The position numbers were made by a program, and so were the translations under genes. The notes beneath the pieces are model-generated. The model had not been told where the DNA came from, searched no databases, and worked only from the letters and a program-made list of their open reading frames with translations. Shown here one piece after another: positions 34,787-42,718 of a stretch of DNA of 64,000 nt (positions are counted from its first letter, which is position 1; every line of letters begins with the position of its first letter). The stretch comes from Chloroflexota bacterium. GTDB taxonomy: Bacteria > Chloroflexota > Anaerolineae > Aggregatilineales > Phototrophicaceae. The stretch lies in the NCBI GenBank assembly GCA_014338005.1, contig QUBZ01000002.1, forward strand, positions 43,354 through 107,353, read 5' to 3'.

Positions 34787-36010
34787 CTAAGGCGCAGCGG
34801 TCGGGTTTTTCGCCCGGCCTTTCGCGCCTTTAACGCCCTTCAGCCCGCGCTGCGCCGCCACTTCCAGCAGGTTCGTCTGGTAGTTGTAGGTGCTGCGGCG
34901 CTTTTCGGCGTGCGCTTCCCTGGCGAGTTCCACCAGTTTATCCACCACCTGCTGCGGCGACAGACCATCCTCCTGCCACAGATAAAACGCCAGCGAGCCG
35001 GGCATGGTGTTTAGTTCGTTCACATAGATGGCTTTCTCCTCCGGCCTGACCAGAAAATCAACCCGCGCCGTCCCCCGGCCATCCACCGCGCGGAAGGCGC
35101 GAATCGCCATCTGCCTGATCTGTTCGGCCAGCTCCGGCTCCAGCGGCGCGGGGATCAGGCGTTCGGCGCTTTTCATGCCTTCGCCGCCGCGCAGGTATTT
35201 TTCCTCGTAGGTCAAAAATTCTTCCCACGAAACCGGCTGTTCCAGCACCGAAGCGCGCACGTCCGTCCCGCTCCCCATCACCGCGCAGTTGATCTCGACG
35301 CAGCCGGTGACGGCATTTTCGACCAGGATCAGCCGGTCGAGGTTGGCGGCCACTTCGATATAAGCCCGCAGCATGGTTTCGTCGTTCGCCCGCCCGATGC
35401 CGATGCTTGACCCCAGCGTGGCCGGTTTGACGAACAGCGGGTACTGCGGCAGTTCGTGGACGATGTGGCCGATGACTTTATCCGGCGCTTCCTGCCATTC
35501 CGCCCGGCTGAACGAAACGCCCTCAACAATCGGAATCCCCTGCTGGCTGAGGACAATTTTGGTCATAATTTTGTCGTTGGCGACCGCCGACGCCAGCACC
35601 CCGCAGCCCACATACGGCAGATCCGCCAGTTCAAACAGCCCTTGCAGCGTGCCGTCTTCCCCGTGCGAACCATGAACCGCCGGGAAAACCACGTCCAGCC
35701 GTTTCACGCGGCTGCGCTCAAAACGCCCGGAAGTCGGGTTGATAATCAGCCCGTGATGTTCCACGCTGGGCGAGATGACCGCGTTCATCACGCCCTTGTA
35801 GCTGGTGATTTCATCCTTGAAGTTTTTTAGCTCCAGCAGCGGCTCGCCGGTATACCACCGGCCATCCCGGTTGATATAAACCGGCACGACCTCGTACCGC
35901 TCCGGGTCGAAGGCGCGCATCACCTGATGGCCGGTCACGACCGACACATCATGTTCGACGCTGCGCCCGCCGAAGATCACACCGACTGCTGTTTTGCGTT
36001 TCGCGCTCAT
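34787..36010 (-). CDS. ddl: D-alanine--D-alanine ligase
   Basis: A 407-residue ATP-grasp enzyme. VGVIFGGRSVEHDVSVVTG is the N-terminal signature; HGSHGEDGTLQGLFELADLP, VKPATLGSSIGI, VEINCAVMG and YVNELNTMPGSLAFY are the other family motifs. It joins two D-Ala for the peptidoglycan stem. The C-terminus carries a basic extension after the fold (KGVKGAKGRAKNPTAAP), and the 3' end exists in a second copy at 33897-34004. Neighbours encode MurF-like and MurA-like proteins, so this is a cell-wall locus. Confidence 0.95.
   Translation of the reverse strand: MSAKRKTAVGVIFGGRSVEHDVSVVTGHQVMRAFDPERYEVVPVYINRDGRWYTGEPLLELKNFKDEITSYKGVMNAVISPSVEHHGLIINPTSGRFERSRVKRLDVVFPAVHGSHGEDGTLQGLFELADLPYVGCGVLASAVANDKIMTKIVLSQQGIPIVEGVSFSRAEWQEAPDKVIGHIVHELPQYPLFVKPATLGSSIGIGRANDETMLRAYIEVAANLDRLILVENAVTGCVEINCAVMGSGTDVRASVLEQPVSWEEFLTYEEKYLRGGEGMKSAERLIPAPLEPELAEQIRQMAIRAFRAVDGRGTARVDFLVRPEEKAIYVNELNTMPGSLAFYLWQEDGLSPQQVVDKLVELAREAHAEKRRSTYNYQTNLLEVAAQRGLKGVKGAKGRAKNPTAAP
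34802..34909 (-). repeat. Direct repeat of copy A, within the ddl 3' end (copy B)
   Basis: This is the native copy of the 108-bp repeat, in frame in ddl. The offset to copy A is 905 bp, and the toxin-antitoxin pair occupies the space between. Confidence 0.9.
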
Positions 36011-36040
36011 GCGAGAAATTTCTCTCCTAAATGAAATGGC

Positions 36041-36063
36041 AGGGGCGCAGCGTGCTGCGTCCT
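36041..36063. repeat. Short palindromic intergenic repeat
   Basis: GGGGCGCAGC followed closely by GCTGCGTCC forms a stem upstream of ddl, with TTTTT on the plus-strand side. No plus-strand gene ends here, so it is likely a dispersed palindrome rather than a terminator. Confidence 0.5.
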
Positions 36064-36145
36064 TTTTAAGATAATATCGCAGCCCATCCCGTCGTCCACA
36101 GGCTGACGATAAACACGCGGACGGACACCACCAGCAGCAACCTCA

Positions 36146-37078
36146 CTACCGCGCCCACTGCTGCAAAATGTAATCGTAAAAGGCGGTCGTGTCCACCGAG
36201 TCCAGCGCCGTGATGATGCGCCCGCCCGGCTGTACTTTCGTCCGCCCCTGGCTGATGCCGGTAGGAATGATGGCCGTTTCCCATTCGCGGGTGGTGTACA
36301 GGTCAGGCCGGCCCAGGTAAGCCGTCGTCAGCACATCCCAGAAGTAATAACCGCCCTGTTTCATCGCCAGCGCGTAACACAGGCTCGCCACCTCCGACAC
36401 GAGATGCTGCCGCTGCCGCCCCAGCCGGTAAATGAACTCGCTCGTCACCGGCACGTGATTGGTGATGTCCAGTGGACATAACACCAGCGGAATATCCGTC
36501 TGCCAGATTTGAAAGGCCGCCGGTGGGTCCCAATACACGTTCCATTCCGCCGAGCCATCCTGCCCCGGTTCGGACAGTGGGTCAACGTTGCCCGGCACGT
36601 TCAGCGCCCCGCCCATCCAGACGATGCGTTTGATGTTCCGCTCGATCTCCGGCGCGATCTCCAGCGCGGCGGCCACCGTCGTCAGCGGCCCCGTCACCAG
36701 CAGCGTCACCGGCTCCGGCGCTTCGGTCAGCCGCCGCGCCATGAAGGTCTGCCCGGCCTCCGCCGTCAGCGGCGTTTCGATGGTCATCCGGTCATTCAAC
36801 ACCGGGAAATGGTCAATCACAAAGGTGGACTGCCGCCACTCGCGCGGGAACGGGTTGAGGCCGCGCACGGTGCTTTCCGCCACCGGGATGTCCGACCTGT
36901 CCATCACATCCATCAGTTTGCGCGTCACACTCACTGCCGGCTGGATGTAACAGTCGGCGGGCGTCACCACCACGCCCAGCACGTCTACATGCTCCATCGC
37001 CAGCAGCAGCGCCAGCGACAGAAAATCGTCAATCCCGCCGTCATGATCCATCAAAACCAGATCTCTGTTTGCGGCCAT
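36146..37078 (-). CDS. Nucleoside hydrolase (inosine/uridine-preferring family)
   Basis: A 310-residue protein from ATG 37078, with GGGGAG 7 nt upstream; the open frame beyond it is a repeat. DHDGGIDD at residues 11-18 is the D-x-D-x3-DD calcium and ribose site near the N-terminus, slightly varied from DTDPGxDD. LLVTGPLTTVAAALEIAPEI and IVWMGGALNVPGNV are conserved. These enzymes hydrolyse the N-glycosidic bond of ribonucleosides for salvage. Base preference cannot be read off. The gene ends 135 bp before ddl. Confidence 0.9.
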   Translation of the reverse strand: MAANRDLVLMDHDGGIDDFLSLALLLAMEHVDVLGVVVTPADCYIQPAVSVTRKLMDVMDRSDIPVAESTVRGLNPFPREWRQSTFVIDHFPVLNDRMTIETPLTAEAGQTFMARRLTEAPEPVTLLVTGPLTTVAAALEIAPEIERNIKRIVWMGGALNVPGNVDPLSEPGQDGSAEWNVYWDPPAAFQIWQTDIPLVLCPLDITNHVPVTSEFIYRLGRQRQHLVSEVASLCYALAMKQGGYYFWDVLTTAYLGRPDLYTTREWETAIIPTGISQGRTKVQPGGRIITALDSVDTTAFYDYILQQWAR

Positions 37079-37102
37079 GTTCTGCTCCCCTATCGTTTTC
37101 AT

Positions 37103-37132
37103 CTGTAGGGGCGGGTTTATAAACCCGCCTCT
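37103..37132. repeat. Palindromic repeat around GGCGGGTTTATAAACCCGCC-type core
   Basis: A 30-bp palindrome with one mismatched pair, centred on TTTATAAA, lies between the nucleoside hydrolase and MurF-like genes. Similar GGGGCGGGTTT/AAACCCGCCCC palindromes are scattered in many bacterial genomes. It could end transcription or act as a mobile palindrome. Confidence 0.55.
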
Positions 37133-37151
37133 ACTCATCCCTCATCACTTT

Positions 37152-38795
37152 TTAACTGGAATACGTATCCGGCAGGTCATTCAAAAACAGCACCGTATCG
37201 CCCGCCCGCAGTTCATTTTGATACCAGCTTACCGCCTCCGCAAGCGTGTCTACCACGTGCAAGCGTTCCGGCGGGAAGCCGGCGGCCAGCAGCCCGGTTT
37301 TCACCGGCCCGGTCTGCCCCGCGCCGACCAGAATCACATCGGTCGCGTGGGCGGCAGCGATTTCGCCCAGTTTGCGGTTTTCGCTTTCCATCAGCGGCCC
37401 CAGTTCCACCATGCCCGGCGTAATCAGCAGCCGCCGCCCGCCCTGGTGCAGCGACAGCACCCGCAGCGCATAAGCCGCGCCGACCGGGTTGGCGCTGTAG
37501 GCGTCGTTGATGATGGTGATGCCCTCCGGCGTCATCTGCCGGACGAGGCGGCTTTCGGCGGGCTGCAGGCTGCGAACACGCCGCGCCACGTCGCGCAGCG
37601 GCATCCCTTCATAGACAGCCACCGCCGCCGCCAGCAGCAGATTGGTGACGTTATGCTCGCCCAGCAGCGGCGTCACAAACGGCTCGCGCTCGCCGGTCTG
37701 TGCGTCCGTCACCGTGAAACGCAGCCCGTCCAGCGTTTCTTCAATGTCCGACGCCACAAAACGCGGCCCGCCCGGCGGCACGTCCGCCGGGTTTACGGTT
37801 TTGCTCACGGCCAGCCGCGTCCCCGGATAACCGCGTTCGTACATCTTACGCACGTAGGGGTTGTCCCAGTTGAACACCCCCACGCCGTCCGGCGGCAGCG
37901 CCTTGATGATCTCGTATTTGGCTCTGGCGACATTTTCCAGCGACCCAAACCGCTCCAGGTGCTGCGGGCCAACTTCCACCACGATGCTGATGGCCGGGTG
38001 CGTCAGGCGGCAGATGCTTTCAATTTCGCCCGGAATATATGCGCCCATCTCGCAAATGAAGTAGTCTACGCCGTAATCGCCGGCCAGATCGTTGTTGATA
38101 GCGAGGCACACGCCCATCAGCGTATTGTAACTTTTCGGCGTAGGGTACGCCTTCCAGCGCCCGTTGAGGATGTGCGCTAGGTAGGTTTTGGTGCTGGTTT
38201 TGCCATAGCTGCCGGTGATGCCGATCACGGTCGGCTGTACCTCGTCCAGCACACGCGCCGCCCGGCGAACGAACTGCCGCCGGAAGGCCGCCTCGACCGG
38301 TGTCATCAGCAGGTTGCCGATCACCAGCCATACCGGCGCCAGCAGCCACAGCGCGAAGCCCGCAGCCAGCGCCGCCACCAGCCGCAGATCGGACACGTCC
38401 GGCAGGCGCGGGATAACCAGCAGCGCAACCGCCGCCAGCGCCGCCGCGCTCACAAACGCCGCACCGAGCAGGCGTTTCGCCCGCGCCGTCGCTTTAAAGC
38501 CTTTTTTGACTTCGCCCTCATCCGGCGGCCAGACGGCGATCAGGCCGGTTATCACGCCGACCGCGCCCGGCACAAAACTTCCCGGCGCGTCGCTGATGAA
38601 CAGCGCCAGCAGCAGGCCGACCAGCCATGCCCCTGCCGGACGCGCCGGCAACCAGCGGTCGCGCCGCGCCAGCGCCCAGCGCAGATAGCGCCCGCTTTTA
38701 TATTCTTCGATCTGATAAAACCGCGCCTGCCGGTAGATGCGAATGATCGTCCCGGCCAGCCAGATCATCAAAATAACAGCTTGTGCAGCATCCAT
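37152..38795 (-). CDS. MurF-like Mur ligase with N-terminal membrane domain
   Basis: A 547-residue protein. The first 170 residues hold about four hydrophobic helices (AVILMIWLAGTIIRI, AWLVGLLLALFISDA, GAAFVSAAALAAVALLVI, LAAGFALWLLAPVWLVIGNL) in place of the usual soluble UDP-binding domain. The Mur ligase core follows: P-loop GITGSYGKTSTK from residue 192, EMGAYIPGEIESI, VEVGPQHLERFGS, FNWDNPYVRKM, LLGEHNVTNLLLAAAVA and INDAYSANPVGA. The closest function is MurF (adding D-Ala-D-Ala to UDP-MurNAc-tripeptide), which fits ddl nearby, but a membrane-bound amide ligase with another substrate is possible. Confidence 0.8.
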   Translation of the reverse strand: MDAAQAVILMIWLAGTIIRIYRQARFYQIEEYKSGRYLRWALARRDRWLPARPAGAWLVGLLLALFISDAPGSFVPGAVGVITGLIAVWPPDEGEVKKGFKATARAKRLLGAAFVSAAALAAVALLVIPRLPDVSDLRLVAALAAGFALWLLAPVWLVIGNLLMTPVEAAFRRQFVRRAARVLDEVQPTVIGITGSYGKTSTKTYLAHILNGRWKAYPTPKSYNTLMGVCLAINNDLAGDYGVDYFICEMGAYIPGEIESICRLTHPAISIVVEVGPQHLERFGSLENVARAKYEIIKALPPDGVGVFNWDNPYVRKMYERGYPGTRLAVSKTVNPADVPPGGPRFVASDIEETLDGLRFTVTDAQTGEREPFVTPLLGEHNVTNLLLAAAVAVYEGMPLRDVARRVRSLQPAESRLVRQMTPEGITIINDAYSANPVGAAYALRVLSLHQGGRRLLITPGMVELGPLMESENRKLGEIAAAHATDVILVGAGQTGPVKTGLLAAGFPPERLHVVDTLAEAVSWYQNELRAGDTVLFLNDLPDTYSS

Positions 38796-38826
38796 CTAAA
38801 CGCTTTTTGCCTTTTCCCGCTGACGA

Positions 38827-39672
38827 TTATTGCCTGAAAAAATGATCCATCACCCGCGCCGTATCCGCCGCGCGTTCCAGATAGCTGTAATGCCCCGCGC
38901 CTTCCCACACTACCAATCCGGCGTCGGGAATCGTCCGTTCCAGCAGCCGGCCTTGTTCCAGCGGCGTATCCGCATCCCGGTCGCCCCAGAACAGCAGCGT
39001 CGAAACCTTCACCCGCGCAGCATATGGCAGCAAATCTTCATTCACGACCTTAACGAACGTTTCGCGCATCACGCCCGCAGCGGCTTTATAATCCGCCGAA
39101 CCGTAGCGGCTGCCATACCAGCCGCGAAGCCGCTCCGCCTGCGCCTGCAAGCCGGCCCCGCGCAGGGCGTTGAGCGCCGCTCTGTAGACCTTCAGCCGCA
39201 AACTGCCTGTTGTGGATGGTTTTGGACGCACGCCTGCGCTGTCCGCCAGCACCATTTTGACGAGCCGTTCGGGATGTTCTGCGCCCAGAATCAGCCCCAG
39301 CCGCCCGCCGAACGAATGGCCGAACAGGTGAACGCGCTCCAGCCCGTTTGCTTCCAGAAGCGCCAGCACCCAGGCTGCGTAATCAAACACCGACCACGCT
39401 TCCGGCGGCGGCGGCGTCTGTCCAAAGCCCGGTAAATCCGGCACGTAACAGCGGTAGCCCAACGGCGCGAGCCGCTCCACCAGCGGCCACATCAGGCCGC
39501 TGTGCGCGCCCCAGCCGTGTAACAGCACCACCGGCGGCCCTTCGCCGTGTACAATCTGCGCGGTGCTGATCCCCTTCACGTCAAGCGTAGTGATAGGAGG
39601 CTGATTCCCTCGCGTTTTCTGAAGTCCCTCTCCGTTTACGGGGAGGGATTTAGGGAGGGGTTCCTGTTTCAT
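38827..39672 (-). CDS. Alpha/beta-fold hydrolase
   Basis: A 281-residue protein. VVLLHGWGAHSG is the oxyanion-hole HG motif, GHSFGG the nucleophile elbow, LLFWGDRDADTP supplies the acid, and WEGAGHYSYLE the His. The ATG overlaps the MurA-like stop (ATGA), so it is coupled. The first 25 or so residues (SLPVNGEG...) derive from a repeat at 39626-39660, and a GTG further in (VKGISTAQIV) may be the ancestral start. Substrate unknown. Confidence 0.85.
   Translation of the reverse strand: MKQEPLPKSLPVNGEGLQKTRGNQPPITTLDVKGISTAQIVHGEGPPVVLLHGWGAHSGLMWPLVERLAPLGYRCYVPDLPGFGQTPPPPEAWSVFDYAAWVLALLEANGLERVHLFGHSFGGRLGLILGAEHPERLVKMVLADSAGVRPKPSTTGSLRLKVYRAALNALRGAGLQAQAERLRGWYGSRYGSADYKAAAGVMRETFVKVVNEDLLPYAARVKVSTLLFWGDRDADTPLEQGRLLERTIPDAGLVVWEGAGHYSYLERAADTARVMDHFFRQ
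39626..39660 (-). repeat. CCCTC/GAGGG palindromic repeat inside the hydrolase 5' coding region
   Basis: CCCTCTCC-GTTTAC-GGGGAGGG followed by ATTTAGGGAGGGG is a common dispersed repeat type. Here it lies in frame within codons 5-16 of the hydrolase. Its sequence resembles the inner part of the element at 4361-4508. Confidence 0.6.
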
Positions 39673-40931
39673 ACCGCCGTAATTCGCGCGCCCAACGCCT
39701 GCAATTTCCCGAACACGCCGGCAAACGTGCGCTCGATCACCTCGGCATTGTCTATCACCGATTCACCCTGGGCGACCAGCGCCGCCGCCAGCATCCCCAA
39801 CCCGGCGCGCACATCCGGCGAATCCATATAAATGCCGTACAGCGGCGATGGCCCCATCACAATCGCCCGGTGCGGGTCGCACAGGACGATCTGCGCGCCC
39901 ATCGCTTTCAGCTTGTCCACGAACAGCAGCCGGTTGTTGAACAGTTTTTCATGCACCAGCGATGTGCCGCGCGACTGCGTGGCGATCACCGTCGCCATCG
40001 CCACCAGATCGGACGGGAAGGCCGGCCAGGGCGAGGTTTCCACCGACAGATCGGCGTCCTCCTCGCGCGGCGACAAGCTCAATCCTTCATGTTTCGGCAC
40101 AAAAATCACGTCCTCGTCCATGTCCAGGTGAATGCCAAGCTGCCAGTAGGTTTTGGCAATCATCCGCATATCCGCCCGGCGGATACCGGCGATCTGCACG
40201 CGCCCGCCGCACATCGCGCCGATGGCCGCCGCGCTGGCCGCTTCGATATGATCCGGCCCGATGGTCACGTCCGCCCCATTCAGACTGGGCGGGCTGAGGA
40301 CGCGCATCACGTTAGAGCCAATGCCCTCGATGTGCGCGCCCATCTCGCACAGCAGGTTCGCCAGCTCCTGAACGTGCGGCTCGCAGGCCGCGTTATGGAT
40401 GATGGTTTCTTTACCCAGGCAGGCCGCCAGCATCAGCACAACCGCCGTCGCCGTCACGCTGGCCTGCGTCAGGATGATCTCTTTTTTCTCCCAGGGTGCG
40501 GCGCGCACTTCAACTGCCCCGCTGGTGGTTATCACCTCCTGTCCCAGGTCGCGCAGGGCTTCCAGGTGCGTCCGAATCCGGTTGAGCGGAAAATCAATCT
40601 CCACCCGCACCTGCTGCCGAAGCCGCAGCATCGGCGCCAGGTACAGCAGCCCGCTCACCAGCCCACCGGTATCCGCCGGGGTCATCGCGCGCCGGTTGAT
40701 CTGTTCGGCCTGGATGCGAATGGTGTGCGCGTCGAGCCGGGCGATTTTCACGCCCAGCCGTTCGGCCAGCAGCAGCATCGTCCGCGTGTTGATAGTATCC
40801 GGCACGTTCCGCAGCGTGACCGCCTCAGGCGTCAGCAAAGCCGCCGTCAGCAGCGCCATCGCCGCGTTCGGGTTGCCGGATGGCCGGTAAATGCCGTTTA
40901 AGGGGGTTTTGCCCTCGACGCGAATCCGCAT
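39669..40931 (-). CDS. MurA/EPSP-synthase-fold protein lacking MurA active-site residues
   Basis: A 420-residue protein with the two-domain enolpyruvyltransferase fold, length equal to MurA. Retained family features include RNVPDTINTRTMLLLAERLG, MLAACLGKETIIHNAACEPH, MCGGRVQIAGIRRADMRMIA and DLVAMATVIA. However the N-terminal SGAKNAAL motif reads SGNPNAAM (residues 18-25), losing the active-site Lys. The loop that should carry the catalytic Cys is EIDFPLNRIRTHLEAL (from residue 111), with no Cys. It is therefore probably not an active MurA, but a paralogue with a new or regulatory role in wall synthesis. It sits with ddl and the MurF-like gene. Confidence 0.8.
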   Translation of the reverse strand: MRIRVEGKTPLNGIYRPSGNPNAAMALLTAALLTPEAVTLRNVPDTINTRTMLLLAERLGVKIARLDAHTIRIQAEQINRRAMTPADTGGLVSGLLYLAPMLRLRQQVRVEIDFPLNRIRTHLEALRDLGQEVITTSGAVEVRAAPWEKKEIILTQASVTATAVVLMLAACLGKETIIHNAACEPHVQELANLLCEMGAHIEGIGSNVMRVLSPPSLNGADVTIGPDHIEAASAAAIGAMCGGRVQIAGIRRADMRMIAKTYWQLGIHLDMDEDVIFVPKHEGLSLSPREEDADLSVETSPWPAFPSDLVAMATVIATQSRGTSLVHEKLFNNRLLFVDKLKAMGAQIVLCDPHRAIVMGPSPLYGIYMDSPDVRAGLGMLAAALVAQGESVIDNAEVIERTFAGVFGKLQALGARITAV

Positions 40932-40961
40932 TCAAAATCTGCCTTCTGCTTTTTTAGCGTT

Positions 40962-40993
40962 GTCCGGCGCAGACATCTCTGCCTATGCCGGAC
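40962..40993 (-). promoter_or_regulatory. Stable hairpin in the leader of the MurA-like gene
   Basis: GTCCGGC pairs with GCCGGAC (7 bp), with an inner GCAGA/TCTGC stem. It lies between the candidate -10 at 41001 and the start at 40931. There is no T run on either side, so a terminator is unlikely. It may be a translational or RNA-stability element. Confidence 0.5.
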
Positions 40994-41000
40994 GATGGGC

Positions 41001-41006
41001 ATTATA
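41001..41006 (-). promoter_or_regulatory. Candidate -10 (TGGTATAATG) for the MurA-like gene
   Basis: The minus strand reads TTGGTATAATGCC, 70 bp upstream of the MurA-like start. It is another copy of the recurrent GGTATAATG element. The -35 is poor. Confidence 0.5.
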
Positions 41007-41081
41007 CCAATTCCAGACGGCCTTTGTCGCCTGTAGCATCTTGCACAAATTACCCCGCACGACATTGCGTTTCCTTGCACA

Positions 41082-41110
41082 TTGACAAGCCCCTTTGGGC
41101 GTGTCACAAT
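41082..41110 (+). promoter_or_regulatory. Sigma70-type promoter of the leader/aminotransferase unit
   Basis: TTGACA (41082-41087), a 17-bp spacer, then CACAAT (41105-41110). Transcription should start near 41117, giving a leader of about 185 nt before the aminotransferase start at 41304. Confidence 0.75.
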
Positions 41111-41138
41111 CACGCAATTCTAATTTCGGGGAAATGTC

Positions 41139-41222
41139 GTGGACAAGCTGAACCAGACCACCAACATCAATGATACCGCACCACCCGGCGGCGGGGGCTT
41201 GCCACATCCAGAAACCCTGTGA
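41139..41222 (+). CDS. 27-aa leader ORF upstream of the aminotransferase
   Basis: GTG start 5 nt after a GGGGAA Shine-Dalgarno. The peptide begins VDKLNQTTNINDTAPPGGGG (GTG-initiated) and continues LPHPETL. It ends 9 bp before an intrinsic terminator. It has no similarity I recognise. The codon run CCA CCC GGC GGC GGG GGC is notable and its GCGGGG bases could pair with the terminator's CCCCGC, so a translation-coupled attenuator is possible. A 5-codon ATG ORF (41134) overlaps it in another frame. Confidence 0.45.
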   Translation: MDKLNQTTNINDTAPPGGGGLPHPETL

Positions 41223-41231
41223 TGGAAGAAG

Positions 41232-41258
41232 CACCCCGCAAGGGGTGTTTTTATTTTT
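41232..41258 (+). terminator. Intrinsic terminator in the aminotransferase leader
   Basis: CACCCC-GCAA-GGGGTG (6-bp stem, tetraloop) is followed by TTTTTATTTTT. It lies between the promoter at 41082 and the aminotransferase start, so it must be bypassed for the gene to be expressed from that promoter. Confidence 0.85.
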
Positions 41259-41303
41259 CGACGGGGCGCAGCGCGCCCATAAAACACATACTGGAGGTTG
41301 CCT

Positions 41304-42617
41304 TTGGTTACGCAAGCAAATGTGAGTCTGGATACGCCGCAGTTTGTCGTTCCCCCGGAAAACCGCGTCCCCGTCCACACCTACCCGGCGCAGATGCAGG
41401 CCATCCCGCCCTCTCGGATGTTCCTCATCCGGGATGCGCTGAAAAAATATCGCGCCAAAGTGGGGGAAAACGCGCCCACCTTCGACGCTTCGCAGGGTGA
41501 CGGCGGCGCCAGCCTGCCGGGCGTGCCGGTGGAAATCCTCGACCGCGCCCATGCCTTACAGGTACAGCACGGCACTGCCTACGACCAGCCCTGGGGTACG
41601 CCGCACTTCCGTAAAGCCGCCGCCGAGTCTTACTGGAAGCTGGAAGCCGCTTCCGGCTGGGGGCCGGAAAATATCGTTTTCGTCCAGGGCGGGCGCGACG
41701 GCCTGCAAAAAGCCTACGCCGCGATGGTCGCGCTCAACGGGCAGGTCGGCGATGCGTTTGTCGTCTCCCGCGTCCCCTGGATCAGCTACAACTGGGGGCC
41801 GTATGCCGTCGGCCTTAACGTTCTGCTCGCCCCTGGCCGGCCAGAGGACGGCTGGCGCTACACGCCGGAAGCCATCCGGGCCGCCGCCGATTACGCCGCC
41901 GCCGAAGGCCGCAAGGTCGCCGGGCTGCTCATCACGTCGCCGGACAACCCGACCGGGCGCACACTGCCGGTCGAGGAGCAGATTGCGCTGGCGCGCGTCG
42001 CCCTGGACAGCGGTTATCCGTTCGTGCTGTTCGACTGGATGTACCACTACATCACCGACGGCGGCCACAGTGACATCAACACCGTCCTGCAAGCCTTCTC
42101 GCCCGACGAACGCGAACGCCTGATCTTCCTGGACGGCCTGACCAAAAGCCTGGGCGCGTCGAACATTCGCAGCGCGCACCTGCTGGCCGGTAAAAAAGTG
42201 GTGGATTACATCACCAGCCAGGCTTCGCATGGCGTGATTCCGGCCTTTTATTCGCAGGCCGTCGCCATCGCCGCCTACGAAATGGGCTTCGAGCAGGCCG
42301 CCGCCAGCATCATCGAACCCTGCCGCCAGAGCCGCCAGGTCTTACGCCGCGAACTGACGGCTTTCGGCATCCCGTTTATCATGGGCGACGGTTATTACGC
42401 TTTCGTGGACTGCTCGAAATATATCGAAGCCGGCAATCTGGGGGACTCGGAAGGGCTGATGACACATCTGGCGGAGAACTTCGGGCTGGCTGTCGTGGCC
42501 GGGGTGTACTTCTCGCCGGCGGGCGCGGACTGGATTCGTTTTTCCTACGCCCTGCCGCCGGAAAAAACCGAAGGCGCGGTCAAACGCCTGTTCGACGGCC
42601 TGAACGCCCTGGTGTAA
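41304..42617 (+). CDS. Class I/II PLP-dependent aminotransferase
   Basis: A 437-residue protein. TTG 41304 is chosen as start since GGAGG lies 6 nt upstream; a TTG at 41298 is too close. Fold-type I marks: SPDNPTGR (Asn/Pro substrate loop), FVLFDWMYHY, LDGLTKSLGASNIRSAHLLA with the PLP-binding Lys, and SPAGADWIRFSYA with the carboxylate-binding Arg. The amino acid specificity is not evident. It is a lone gene behind a promoter, leader ORF and terminator, suggesting control by attenuation. Confidence 0.88.
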   Translation: MVTQANVSLDTPQFVVPPENRVPVHTYPAQMQAIPPSRMFLIRDALKKYRAKVGENAPTFDASQGDGGASLPGVPVEILDRAHALQVQHGTAYDQPWGTPHFRKAAAESYWKLEAASGWGPENIVFVQGGRDGLQKAYAAMVALNGQVGDAFVVSRVPWISYNWGPYAVGLNVLLAPGRPEDGWRYTPEAIRAAADYAAAEGRKVAGLLITSPDNPTGRTLPVEEQIALARVALDSGYPFVLFDWMYHYITDGGHSDINTVLQAFSPDERERLIFLDGLTKSLGASNIRSAHLLAGKKVVDYITSQASHGVIPAFYSQAVAIAAYEMGFEQAAASIIEPCRQSRQVLRRELTAFGIPFIMGDGYYAFVDCSKYIEAGNLGDSEGLMTHLAENFGLAVVAGVYFSPAGADWIRFSYALPPEKTEGAVKRLFDGLNALV

Positions 42618-42626
42618 GGCGGCAGT

Positions 42627-42718
42627 ACAGAGACACAAAGAATCAGAGACGCAGAGAGAACACCAAAAGAACGGGATACACCCCCTCTCTGCGCCTCTGT
42701 GTCTCCGAGTCTCTGTGT
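42627..42718. repeat. Inverted AGAGACNCAGAG-type repeat between convergent genes
   Basis: About 33 bp of CAGAGAC/GCAGAGAG purine-rich sequence is mirrored by CTCTCTGCGCCTCTGTGTC at the other end, roughly 75% complementary. This is a common dispersed repeat and could form a bidirectional stem between the convergent aminotransferase and fabD genes. Confidence 0.55.

Noticed and set aside
40962..40993. PreQ1-like riboswitch in the MurA-like leader
   Set aside because: There is a hairpin plus an A-rich tail, but no loop-tail pairing of the right kind.
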